A DNA stretch of 13,996 nucleotides, from NCBI GenBank assembly GCA_039807785.1, contig JBDHRX010000084.1, positions 1 through 13,996 on the forward strand. The letters are read 5' to 3'. The position numbers were made by a program, and so were the translations under genes. A model generated the notes under the pieces. The model worked only from the letters and a program-made list of their open reading frames with translations, had not been told where the DNA came from and searched no databases. This stretch comes from Zeimonas sp039807785 (GTDB lineage Bacteria > Pseudomonadota > Gammaproteobacteria > Burkholderiales > Burkholderiaceae_E). Shown here piece after piece: positions 7,603-13,587 of the stretch. Position 1 is the first letter of the stretch. The number at the start of each line of letters is the position of its first letter.

Positions 7603-8408
7603 GCGGTCGCGCGCGACGGCTCCGGGCGCTCGGGAGTCCCGGCCGAGACGGTCAGCACCTCGTGGCCGGATTCGGTCACCAGGACCGTGTGCTCCCACTG
7701 GGCCGAGAGGCTGTGGTCCTTGGTGACGATGGTCCAGCCGTCGGCCATCTCGCGCACCTCGCGCCGCCCGGCGTTGATCATCGGCTCGATCGTGAAGATC
7801 ATGCCGGGCTCGAGGCGCTCGCCGGCGCCCGGGCGGCCGTAGTGCAGCACCTGGGGCTCCTCATGGAAGCGCCGGCCGATGCCGTGGCCGCAGAACTCGC
7901 GCACCACCGAATAACCGCCCGCTTCCGCATGGCGCTGGATCGCGTGGCCGATGTCGCCGATCGTCGCGCCCGGGCGCACCTGGTCGATGCCGACCCACAT
8001 GCACTCGTAGGTGACCTGGCACAGCCGGCGCGCGCCGACCGCGGGCTCGCCGACCATGAACATCCGGCTCGTGTCGCCGTGGAAGCCGTCCTTGATGACG
8101 GTGATGTCGATGTTCAGGATGTCGCCGTTCTTCAGGACCCGGTCGCCGGGAATGCCGTGGCAGACCTGGTGGTTCACCGAGGTGCAGATCGAGCGCGGGA
8201 ACGGCCGGTAGCCCGGCGGCGCGTAGTTCAGCGGCGCCGGGACCGTCTGCTGCACCTCGACCATGTAGGCGTGGCAGAGCCGGTCGAGCTCGCCGGTGGC
8301 GACGCCGGCGCGCACGAAGGGGGTGATGTAGTCGAGCACCTCGCTCGCGAGGCGGCCGGCCGTGCGCATCGCCTCGATCTCGGAGGCGGACTTGATGACG
8401 ATGGACAT
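7599..8408 (-). CDS. map: Type I methionine aminopeptidase
   Basis: This 269-residue enzyme removes the initiator methionine from nascent proteins at the ribosome. All five metal ligands of the family are visible: Asp101 ('NIDIT'), Asp112 ('GDTSRMF'), His175 ('FCGHGIG'), Glu208 ('FTIEPM') and Glu239 ('WEHT'); the substrate-contacting His84 ('CHGIP') is also present. They are offset by four from the E. coli numbering, which supports the ATG at 8408 ('MSIVIKSASEIEAM'). An in-frame upstream start exists at 8498, but its 30 extra residues are not MetAP-like and it would bypass the TATAAT promoter element. There is no SD in front of the chosen ATG and the -10 box is 6 nt away, suggesting leaderless initiation. 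The gene is divergent from rpsB, as in E. coli, and overlaps glnD by 4 nt. Confidence 0.97.
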   Translation of the reverse strand: MSIVIKSASEIEAMRTAGRLASEVLDYITPFVRAGVATGELDRLCHAYMVEVQQTVPAPLNYAPPGYRPFPRSICTSVNHQVCHGIPGDRVLKNGDILNIDITVIKDGFHGDTSRMFMVGEPAVGARRLCQVTYECMWVGIDQVRPGATIGDIGHAIQRHAEAGGYSVVREFCGHGIGRRFHEEPQVLHYGRPGAGERLEPGMIFTIEPMINAGRREVREMADGWTIVTKDHSLSAQWEHTVLVTESGHEVLTVSAGTPERPEPSRATA

Positions 8409-8416
8409 GCTATGAT
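8408..8416 (+). promoter_or_regulatory. Extended -10 element (TGC-TATGAT) for the rpsB operon
   Basis: The plus strand carries TGC followed by TATGAT (five of six matches to TATAAT), an extended -10 arrangement that can work without a good -35 box. The predicted start is near 8423, giving an rpsB leader of about 307 nt. It overlaps the opposite-strand TATAAT of map by two bases (8415-8416). The -35 position reads GGACTT and is weak. Confidence 0.4.
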
Positions 8417-8420
8417 TATA
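8415..8420 (-). promoter_or_regulatory. Consensus -10 element (TATAAT) for map
   Basis: The minus strand reads TATAAT at 8420-8415, then CATAGC, then the map ATG (8408). Counting 7 nt from the end of the hexamer places transcription start on the A of the ATG. No SD is present between. The -35 position (17-nt spacer) reads CAACCC, a poor match, so activity rests on the perfect -10 box, one of very few AT-rich spots in the window. Confidence 0.5.
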
Positions 8421-8443
8421 AGCTTGGCTGGATGCCCGGGTTG

Positions 8444-8461
8444 GATGCCCTCCGGGGCATC
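8444..8461 (+). other. RNA hairpin with UCCG tetraloop in the rpsB leader
   Basis: GATGCCC (8444-8450) pairs perfectly with GGGCATC (8455-8461) around the loop TCCG. As RNA this gives a C(UCCG)G closing element of the stable UNCG tetraloop family. The preceding 8431-8437 repeats the 5' arm (GATGCCC), so an alternative pairing with the same 3' arm is possible. It begins about 20 nt into the predicted transcript. Confidence 0.5.
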
Positions 8462-8729
8462 GAAGCAGACCGGCGCCTCCGGGCGTTCCGGTCCGCACCC
8501 GCCGGATCCGGCCAAAATCGCGCGCACCGTCCCAGTTGGGTGCCGCCGATGGCGTCCGGAGGGCGCCGGCCGGGTCGACAACGACGATCCGCGTCCGGGG
8601 CCCGGCGGCCGCGGCCGGCGGTGGCGGAAAGCGTGCCGCGGCCGGCCGGACCGGGCTTCACGCATCGGGGGCGGGCCGCGACACGACATCGCAGGCGGTG
8701 CGTCAGGCTCAACCCGATCGGAGTTTGTC

Positions 8730-9479
8730 ATGTCCGTCACCATGCGGCAAATGCTCGAGGCCGGCGTTCATTTCGGCCACCAGACGCGCTTCTGGAACCC
8801 GCGGATGGCCCCGTACATCTACGGCCACCGCAACAAGATCCACATCTTCAACCTCGAGAAATCCCTGGTCATGTACCAGGACGCGATGAAGTATCTGCGC
8901 CAGCTCGCCGCCAACCGTGGCACGGTGCTGTTCGTCGGCACCAAGCGCCAGGCGCGCGAGATCGTCGCCGAGGAAGCCGCTCGCGCCGGCATGCCCTACG
9001 TCGACCAGCGCTGGCTCGGCGGCATGCTGACCAACTTCAAGACGGTCAAGTCCTCGATCAAGCGCCTGAAGGACATGGAGGCCGCCCAGACCGAGGGCGG
9101 GCTCGAGCGCATGTCCAAGAAGGAATCGCTGATGTTCCAGCGCGAGCTCGACAAGCTGCACACCAGCCTGGGCGGCATCAAGGAGATGGGCGGCCTGCCC
9201 GACGCGCTGTTCGTGATCGACGTGGGCTTCCACAAAATCGCCGTGACCGAGGCCCGCAAGCTGGGCATCCCGATCGTCGCGGTGGTCGACAGCAATCACT
9301 CGCCGGAGGGGATCGACCACGTGGTCCCCGGCAACGACGACTCGGGCAAGGCGATCCGGCTGTACGCGCGCGGCGCGGCCGACGCGATCCTCGAGGGGCG
9401 CGCCGCCTCGCTGCAGGAAGCGATCAAGGCGGCCACCGACGACGAGGAGTTCGTCGAGGTCGACGGCGAGGAAGCCTGA
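8730..9479 (+). CDS. rpsB: 30S ribosomal protein S2
   Basis: This 249-residue protein is a late-assembling component of the small subunit head/body junction and helps bind S1. It reads as a full S2: 'MLEAGVHFGHQTRFWNPRMAPYIYG' at the start (two overlapping parts of the first S2 signature region), 'NKIHIFNLEKSL', 'LFVGTKRQA', 'YVDQRWLGGMLTNFKT' and 'DVGFHKIAVTEARKLGIPIVAVVDS' plus 'SPEGIDHVVPGNDDS' near the C-terminus, followed by the acidic tail ending EVDGEEA. The ATG at 8730 has GGAG 6 nt upstream. The open frame extends far upstream in GC-rich DNA, but homology begins exactly at this ATG. It is the first gene of the right-hand operon and sits 86 nt before tsf. Confidence 0.99.
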   Translation: MSVTMRQMLEAGVHFGHQTRFWNPRMAPYIYGHRNKIHIFNLEKSLVMYQDAMKYLRQLAANRGTVLFVGTKRQAREIVAEEAARAGMPYVDQRWLGGMLTNFKTVKSSIKRLKDMEAAQTEGGLERMSKKESLMFQRELDKLHTSLGGIKEMGGLPDALFVIDVGFHKIAVTEARKLGIPIVAVVDSNHSPEGIDHVVPGNDDSGKAIRLYARGAADAILEGRAASLQEAIKAATDDEEFVEVDGEEA

Positions 9480-9485
9480 GGCCGC

Positions 9486-9503
9486 GCCCGGCGCGAGCCG
9501 GGC
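9486..9503 (+). other. Intercistronic hairpin with GCGA tetraloop between rpsB and tsf
   Basis: GCCCGGC (9486-9492) and GCCGGGC (9497-9503) form a perfect 7-bp stem closed by GCGA, a GNRA-type loop. It starts 7 nt after the rpsB stop. A second stem, GCCGGC (9525-9530) with GCCGGC (9534-9539), follows. No U tract is present (AGGACAGGACAG follows). By position it may act as an attenuator or RNA processing/stability element that separates S2 and EF-Ts expression. Confidence 0.45.
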
Positions 9504-9565
9504 AGGACAGGACAGACGTAGGCGGCCGGCAGCGCCGGCGCGCAGGCGGACACAGGAGCAGTGCG

Positions 9566-10456
9566 ATGGCGGAAATCACCGCGGGCATGGTGAAGGAACT
9601 GCGCGAGAAGACCGACGCGCCGATGATGGAGTGCAAGAAGGCGCTGACCGAGGCCGGCGGCGACATGGACCGGGCCGAGGAGATCCTGCGCGTGAAGCTC
9701 GGCAACAAGGCGAGCAAGGCGGCGGCCCGGATCACCGCCGAGGGCGTGGTCGGCCTGTGGCTGTCCGACGACGCCCGGCTCGGCGCGATCGTCGAGGTGA
9801 ACTGCGAGACCGATTTCGTCGCCAAGAACGACGACTTCCTCGCCTTCACCCGCGACGTCGCGGCGCTCGTGGCGAAGGCCGCTCCGGCCGACGTCGCCGC
9901 CCTGTCGGCGCTGCCGATGGGCGAGGGCACGGTCGATTCGGTGCGCACGGCGCTGGTCGGGCGCATCGGCGAGAACATGAGCATCCGGCGCTTCGCCCGG
10001 GTGGCGGCGCAGGGCCGGCTGGCCAGCTACGTGCACGGCGGCGCGCGGATCGGCGTGCTGATCGATGTCGACGGCGGCGACGAGACCCTCGCCAAGGACC
10101 TGGCGATGCACATCGCGGCGGGCAAGCCGAAGGCGCTCTCGAAGGAAGGGGTGCCGGCCGAAGACGTCGAGCGCGAGCGCTCGATCGCCCAGCAGAAGGC
10201 GGCCGAATCGGGCAAGCCGGCCGAGATCGTCGCCAAGATGGTCGAGGGCACGGTCCAGAAATACCTGAAGGAAGTGACCCTGCTGGGGCAACCGTTCGTG
10301 AAGGACGACAAGCTCACGGTCGAGCAGCTGCTCAAGCAGCGCGGCGCCCGCGTCGCCGGCTTCGTGCTCTACGTCGTCGGCGAGGGGATCGAGAAGAAGC
10401 AGTCCGATTTCGCCGCCGAGGTCGCCGCCCAGGCGGCCGCGGCCGCGGGCCGGTGA
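9566..10456 (+). CDS. tsf: Elongation factor Ts
   Basis: EF-Ts is the guanine nucleotide exchange factor that recycles EF-Tu from GDP to GTP form. The 296-residue protein starts with the UBA-like N-terminal domain ('VKELREKTDAPMMECKKAL', then 'GDMDRAEEILRVK') and carries the 'CETDFVAKND' signature (residues 80-89) whose Asp83-Phe84 insert into EF-Tu. The two core subdomains, the coiled-coil segment ('IAQQKAAESGKPAEIVAKMVEG') and the C-terminal 'LGQPFVKDDKLTVEQLLK' follow. The ATG at 9566 has AGGAG (9554-9558) 7 nt upstream, which decides the start; the frame itself is open much further upstream through rpsB. It is co-transcribed with rpsB in most bacteria. Confidence 0.99.
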   Translation: MAEITAGMVKELREKTDAPMMECKKALTEAGGDMDRAEEILRVKLGNKASKAAARITAEGVVGLWLSDDARLGAIVEVNCETDFVAKNDDFLAFTRDVAALVAKAAPADVAALSALPMGEGTVDSVRTALVGRIGENMSIRRFARVAAQGRLASYVHGGARIGVLIDVDGGDETLAKDLAMHIAAGKPKALSKEGVPAEDVERERSIAQQKAAESGKPAEIVAKMVEGTVQKYLKEVTLLGQPFVKDDKLTVEQLLKQRGARVAGFVLYVVGEGIEKKQSDFAAEVAAQAAAAAGR

Positions 10457-10555
10457 GGGCGCTGCGCGGGAAAAAGCCCCATAATCGCAGGCGGCGCGGC
10501 CCGCACGCCGTCTCGCGCGGCCGCCCGACCGGGAGCATGCGTGGGCACGGTGCGT

Positions 10556-10563
10556 GAGGAGAG
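10556..10563 (+). promoter_or_regulatory. Shine-Dalgarno site deciding the GTG start of pyrH
   Basis: GAGGAGAG lies just before the GTG at 10567; with GAGGA as core the spacing is 6 nt. No ATG lies between this site and the first conserved PyrH residue, so it fixes the GTG start. Confidence 0.65.
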
Positions 10564-10566
10564 TGC

Positions 10567-11331
10567 GTGAGTTCCAATGACAGCCTGGCGCGCGCCGCCG
10601 AAGCGCCGCAGCCGGCGCTTGCGCCGGCCTATCGTCGCGTTCTGCTGAAGCTTTCCGGCGAATCGCTGATGGGCGACGAGGCCTACGGCATCGATCGCCT
10701 GACGATCGAGCGGATGAGCCGCGAGATCGCCGACGTCGCCGCCGCCGGGGTCGAGCTGGCGGTCGTGATCGGCGGTGGCAACATCTTCCGCGGGGTGGCC
10801 GGCGGCGCGGCCGGCATGGACCGGGCCACCGCCGACTACATGGGCATGCTCGCGACGGTGATGAACTCGCTCGCGCTGCAGGATGCGCTGCGCCAGCACG
10901 GCGTCGCGGCGCGCGTGCAATCGGCGCTGAAGATCGAGCAGGTCGTCGAGCCGTACATCCGGCCGAAGGCGCTGCGCTACCTCGAGGAAGGCAAGGTCGT
11001 CATCTTCGCGGCGGGCACCGGCAACCCGTTCTTCACGACCGACACGGCCGCCGCCCTGCGCGGCGCCGAGATGGGGGTCGAGCTGGTCCTGAAGGCGACC
11101 AAGGTCGACGGCGTCTACAGCGCCGACCCGATGATCGACCCGGACGCCCGGCGTTTCGCCCGCATCAGCTTCGACGAGGCGATCGCGCGCCACCTGAAGG
11201 TGATGGACGCAACCGCGTTCGCGCTGTGCCGCGACCAGCGGCTGCCGATCAAGGTGTTCTCGATCCTCGAGGAGGGCGCGCTGCGCCGCGCGCTGAGCGA
11301 CGAGGACGTGGGCACGCTGGTCCATGTGTGA
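10567..11331 (+). CDS. pyrH: UMP kinase
   Basis: PyrH phosphorylates UMP to UDP with ATP in pyrimidine nucleotide synthesis; bacterial UMP kinases are hexamers of the amino acid kinase fold, regulated by GTP and UTP. The protein has 254 residues with 'RRVLLKLSGESLMG' (Lys28 in the phosphate-binding region), 'VVIGGGNIFRG' (Gly69-Gly71), 'MDRATADYMGMLATVMNSLA', and 'AAGTGNPFFTTDTAAALRG' (148-166), then 'KATKVDGVYSADP' (177-188). It begins with GTG and has about 13 more N-terminal residues, Ala/Pro-rich, than the E. coli protein. The 110-nt gap after tsf contains CATAAT at 10480-10485, a possible but weak internal promoter, and GGG/CCC pairing around AAAAA. It is followed by a strong hairpin before frr. 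Confidence 0.98.
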   Translation: MSSNDSLARAAEAPQPALAPAYRRVLLKLSGESLMGDEAYGIDRLTIERMSREIADVAAAGVELAVVIGGGNIFRGVAGGAAGMDRATADYMGMLATVMNSLALQDALRQHGVAARVQSALKIEQVVEPYIRPKALRYLEEGKVVIFAAGTGNPFFTTDTAAALRGAEMGVELVLKATKVDGVYSADPMIDPDARRFARISFDEAIARHLKVMDATAFALCRDQRLPIKVFSILEEGALRRALSDEDVGTLVHV

Positions 11332-11333
11332 GG

Positions 11334-11358
11334 CGCCCCCGGGCCCGGCCCGGGGGCG
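11334..11358 (+). other. Strong 10-bp hairpin between pyrH and frr
   Basis: CGCCCCCGGG (11334-11343) and CCCGGGGGCG (11349-11358) form a perfect all-GC stem with a 5-nt loop, 3 nt after the pyrH stop. A T5 run follows at 11370-11374, 12 nt downstream of the stem, too far for a standard intrinsic terminator. It could be an attenuator, pause site or 3'-end protector within the operon; frr has its own strong SD after it. Confidence 0.5.
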
Positions 11359-11376
11359 TGTCCCGAGCATTTTTCC

Positions 11377-11384
11377 GGAGGGAG
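11377..11384 (+). promoter_or_regulatory. Shine-Dalgarno site of frr
   Basis: GGAGGGAG lies immediately before the ATG at 11386. It is among the strongest ribosome binding sites in the window, consistent with the high expression expected for ribosome recycling factor. Confidence 0.65.
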
Positions 11385-11385
11385 C

Positions 11386-11946
11386 ATGAGCATCGCCGAG
11401 GTCAGGCAGTCGGCCGAGCAGAAGATGCAGAAGTCGATCGAGTCGCTCAAGACGAGCCTCGCGAAGATCCGCACCGGCCGGGCGCATGCCGGCCTGCTGG
11501 ACCACATCATGGTCGACTACTACGGCAGCATGGTGCCGATCGGGCAGGTCGCCAACGTCACGGTCCAGGATGCGCGCACCATCGCCGTCCAGCCCTGGGA
11601 GAAGAAGATGGTCCAGGTGGTCGACAAGGCGATCCGCGAGTCCGACCTCGGCCTGAATCCGGCCACCAGCGGCGACCTGATCCGGGTGCCGATGCCCCCC
11701 CTTTCCGAGGAGCGCCGGCGCGAGCTCACCAAGGTGGTCAAGCACGAGGGCGAGCAGACGAAGGTGGCGGTGCGCAACCTGCGCCGCGACGCCAACGAGC
11801 AGTTGAAGAAGCTGCTCAAGGACAAGGCGATCTCCGAGGACGACGAGCGCCGCGCTCAGGACGACGTGCAGAAGCTCACCGACCGGTACGTGGTCGAGGT
11901 CGACCGCATGCTGTCGGTCAAGGAGCAGGAGATCATGACGGTCTGA
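11386..11946 (+). CDS. frr: Ribosome recycling factor
   Basis: RRF works with EF-G to split the post-termination ribosome. The 186-residue protein matches the family length almost exactly. It shows the three-helix bundle/beta-domain layout: 'ESLKTSLAKIRTGRAHAGLLD' with the conserved R-T-G-R, 'YYGSMVPIGQVANVTVQDART' and 'VQPWEK' in the beta domain, 'IRESDLGLNPATSGDLIRVPMPPLSEERRRELTK' with strong conservation, and the C-terminal helix ('VAVRNLRRDANEQLKKL', then 'ISEDDERRAQDDVQKLTDRYV'). The start has a strong SD. It is 54 nt after pyrH and 19 nt before uppS, in the usual proteobacterial order. Confidence 0.99.
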   Translation: MSIAEVRQSAEQKMQKSIESLKTSLAKIRTGRAHAGLLDHIMVDYYGSMVPIGQVANVTVQDARTIAVQPWEKKMVQVVDKAIRESDLGLNPATSGDLIRVPMPPLSEERRRELTKVVKHEGEQTKVAVRNLRRDANEQLKKLLKDKAISEDDERRAQDDVQKLTDRYVVEVDRMLSVKEQEIMTV

Positions 11947-11951
11947 GCCGG

Positions 11952-11963
11952 GCGTCCGGACGC
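11952..11963. repeat. 12-nt palindrome in the uppS ribosome binding region
   Basis: GCGTCCGGACGC is a perfect palindrome filling the gap between the frr stop and the uppS ATG at 11966. It takes the place where an SD would be; the only purine-rich piece is GGA within it. In RNA it could fold as a 4-bp stem with a CCGG loop and limit uppS initiation unless ribosomes arrive from frr. Confidence 0.35.
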
Positions 11964-11965
11964 GC

Positions 11966-12748
11966 ATGAGCACTCCGATGTCGACGTTCACGAGCTCCAC
12001 CGTCGCGGTGCCCGAGTACCGGGCGACGCCGCGCCACGTGGCGATCATCATGGACGGCAACGGCCGCTGGGCCACCTCGCGGCACCTGCCCCGCGTCGCC
12101 GGCCATGCCAAGGGGGTCGAGGCGGTGCGCAGCACCGTCGAGGCCTGCGCGCGCCGCGGCATCGAGTACCTGACGCTGTTCGCGTTCAGCTCCGAGAACT
12201 GGCGCCGGCCGGCCGACGAGGTCTCGGTGCTGATGCGCCTGTTCGTGTCGGCGCTCGAGCGCGAGGTGGCGCAACTGCAGAGGAACGGCATCCGGCTCAA
12301 GGTCGTCGGCGCGCTGGATGCCTTCGAGCCCCGGCTGCGCGAGCTGATCGCGCAGGCCGAGGCGCGCACCGGACAGAACCGCCGCATGACCCTGACCATC
12401 GCCGCGAACTACGGCGGCCGCTGGGACATCGTCCAGGCGGTGCAGGCGGCGCTGCGCGAACGCCCCGAGCTCGGCCGCGATCCGGCGCTGTTCTCCGAGC
12501 AGGCGCTGGCCCCCCATCTCGCGCTGGGCGACATGCCCGAGCCGGATCTCTTCATCCGCACCGGCGGCGAGCAGCGGATCAGCAATTTCCTCCTCTGGCA
12601 GCTCGCCTACACCGAGCTGTACTTCACCGACGCCTACTGGCCCGATTTCGATGCCGCGGCGCTCGACCGCGCGATCGAGTCCTTCGCCACGCGCGAGCGG
12701 CGCTTCGGGTGCACCAGCGCGCAGGTCACCGCGGCCACCACCGGCTGA
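11966..12748 (+). CDS. uppS: Undecaprenyl diphosphate synthase (cis-prenyltransferase)
   Basis: UppS extends farnesyl diphosphate with eight isopentenyl units to make the C55 carrier lipid for peptidoglycan and O-antigen. The 260-residue protein carries 'HVAIIMDGNGRWA' (24-36; catalytic Asp30), 'LFAFSSENWRRP' (71-82), and 'DLFIRTGGEQRISNFLLWQLAYTE' with Arg198, Arg204, Ser206 and Glu217, all offset by four from E. coli numbering. Two starts are possible, 11966 and 11978; neither has a good SD. I kept the first. The N-terminal 20 residues before the fold are Ser/Thr-rich and unconserved. It is followed by cdsA after 10 nt. Its product pathway depends on precursors from the MEP pathway, whose dxr gene is two genes downstream. 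Confidence 0.98.
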   Translation: MSTPMSTFTSSTVAVPEYRATPRHVAIIMDGNGRWATSRHLPRVAGHAKGVEAVRSTVEACARRGIEYLTLFAFSSENWRRPADEVSVLMRLFVSALEREVAQLQRNGIRLKVVGALDAFEPRLRELIAQAEARTGQNRRMTLTIAANYGGRWDIVQAVQAALRERPELGRDPALFSEQALAPHLALGDMPEPDLFIRTGGEQRISNFLLWQLAYTELYFTDAYWPDFDAAALDRAIESFATRERRFGCTSAQVTAATTG

Positions 12749-12758
12749 GCCGTCGCCG

Positions 12759-13580
12759 ATGCTCGGCAAGCGCGTCGTCACCGCCCTGGTCCTGCTGGCG
12801 ATCCTGCTGCCGTCGATCTTCGTGTTCCCGGCCTGGGTCTGGGGCGCCGTGACGCTGGCCTTCCTGGCCGTGGCGGCCTACGAATGGAGCCTGCTGCTGG
12901 GCTACCGGCGCTCGGCCGGCGCCGCCGCGGCGACGCTGGCCGCCGCCGGGGCGGCGCTGCTCGCCTGGCATCAGGCGGGCGGCTGGCCGGCCTGGTTCGT
13001 GATCCCGGCCTGCGCGCTGGCGACCGCTTCGTGGGTGGCGCTGGGACCCTGGCGGTTGCGCCGCCACGAGGCGCGCGGCGGCGGCTGGCCGCTCGCCGCC
13101 GCCTGGCTGCTGGCGTGCTGGGTGGCGCTGGTGGCGCTGCGCGACATCGGCCCGGCGGCGCTGCTCGCCGCGATGGCGATCGTCTGGGTGGCCGACATCG
13201 CCGCGTACTTCGCCGGGCGGGCCTGGGGGCGCCGCCGCCTGGCCCCGGCGATCAGCCCGGGCAAGAGCTGGGAAGGCGCGATCGGCGGTTTCGTCGCGGT
13301 GGCGGCGCTGGGGCTGGCGGCGGCGCTGGTGCCGGCGCTGGCGCAGACCCTGCCGGCACGGCTGCTGGCCCAGGCGTCGATGCCGGGGGCCGTCCTGGCG
13401 CTGGTGGTGATCGCCGCGCTGTCGATCGTCGGCGACCTGCACGAGTCGCTGCTCAAGCGCCAGGCGGGCGTGAAGGACAGCGGGACGCTGCTGCCGGGCC
13501 ACGGCGGCGTGCTCGACCGGATCGACGCGCTGATCCCGACCATGCCGGCGGCGCTGCTCCTGCATCGCCTGCTGGGATAA
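12759..13580 (+). CDS. cdsA: Phosphatidate cytidylyltransferase (CDP-diglyceride synthase)
   Basis: CdsA makes CDP-diacylglycerol from phosphatidic acid and CTP in the inner membrane, the branch point to all phospholipids. The 273-residue protein is mostly hydrophobic, with about seven or eight membrane segments (for example residues 6-24, 26-42, 55-70, 78-95, 110-127, 131-150, 175-195, 209-225). The family signature is complete near the C-terminus, 'SLLKRQAGVKDSGTLLPGHG' (230-249) followed by 'GVLDRID', with the conserved Lys-Asp and His-Gly-Gly-x-x-Asp-Arg. 'SPGKSWEGAIGG' (166-177) is also typical. ATG 12759 is 10 nt after uppS with no SD, so coupling is likely. An in-frame ATG at 12651 inside uppS is rejected because its added residues are an Arg/Pro-rich shadow of uppS. 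The stop TAA lies within a GATAAT sequence in front of dxr. Confidence 0.97.
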   Translation: MLGKRVVTALVLLAILLPSIFVFPAWVWGAVTLAFLAVAAYEWSLLLGYRRSAGAAAATLAAAGAALLAWHQAGGWPAWFVIPACALATASWVALGPWRLRRHEARGGGWPLAAAWLLACWVALVALRDIGPAALLAAMAIVWVADIAAYFAGRAWGRRRLAPAISPGKSWEGAIGGFVAVAALGLAAALVPALAQTLPARLLAQASMPGAVLALVVIAALSIVGDLHESLLKRQAGVKDSGTLLPGHGGVLDRIDALIPTMPAALLLHRLLG

Positions 13581-13581
13581 T
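13573..13581 (+). promoter_or_regulatory. Candidate extended -10 element (TGG-GATAAT) for dxr
   Basis: TGG followed by GATAAT (five of six matches) ends 6 nt before the dxr ATG, the same spacing as the map TATAAT to its ATG. It would start transcription on the dxr start codon. It overlaps the last codons and stop of cdsA, so part of the match is fixed by coding, and the -35 position (GCTGCT) is poor. There is no SD for dxr. Confidence 0.3.
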
Positions 13582-13587
13582 CCGCCG

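Larger units (their letters stand above)
8409..8729 (+). promoter_or_regulatory. Divergent map/rpsB intergenic region with long structured rpsB leader
   Basis: This 321-nt stretch has no gene that I can support. Its map end has the two opposed -10 elements. The rest is very GC-rich and full of inverted repeats: a hairpin at 8444-8461, the 12-nt palindrome GCCGGATCCGGC at 8501-8512, a run of GGCC/CCGG blocks around 8595-8620, and GCGTG (8631-8635) facing CACGC (8659-8663) around a CCGG-rich core. In E. coli the long rpsB leader is the target of autogenous repression by S2; by position this leader is a candidate for the same role, but I recognise no conserved S2-binding motif. The rpsB SD (GGAG, 8720-8723) lies 6 nt before its ATG. 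Confidence 0.45.

Noticed and set aside
7603..7698. Longer glnD start at 7698
   Set aside because: The 32 added residues lie inside map in another frame and do not resemble GlnD; the GTGA overlap at 7602 is the better start.
5365..7842. Open plus-strand frame of 825 codons opposite glnD and map
   Set aside because: Low-complexity shadow of glnD with no domain pattern; it also crosses the map/glnD junction.
8409..8498. Longer map start at 8498
   Set aside because: The extra residues are not MetAP-like, metal-ligand numbering fits the start at 8408, and TATAAT would then lie inside the coding region.
7467..8729. In-frame upstream extension of rpsB through the leader and back across map
   Set aside because: S2 homology begins at 8730, which has an SD; the extension has no family match and runs antisense to map.
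8432..9565. In-frame upstream extension of tsf through rpsB
   Set aside because: The segment is the frame-shifted shadow of rpsB; EF-Ts homology starts at 9566 behind AGGAG.
10480..10485. CATAAT as a pyrH promoter
   Set aside because: No extended -10 and no -35 match (GGGCGC-like); kept only as a remark under pyrH.
11334..11374. Intrinsic terminator after pyrH
   Set aside because: The T run begins 12 nt after the stem instead of directly after it, and the operon clearly continues into frr.
10369..12399. Open minus-strand frame of 676 codons opposite tsf end, pyrH, frr and uppS
   Set aside because: It crosses four well-supported genes and their gaps and shows only composition-driven residues.
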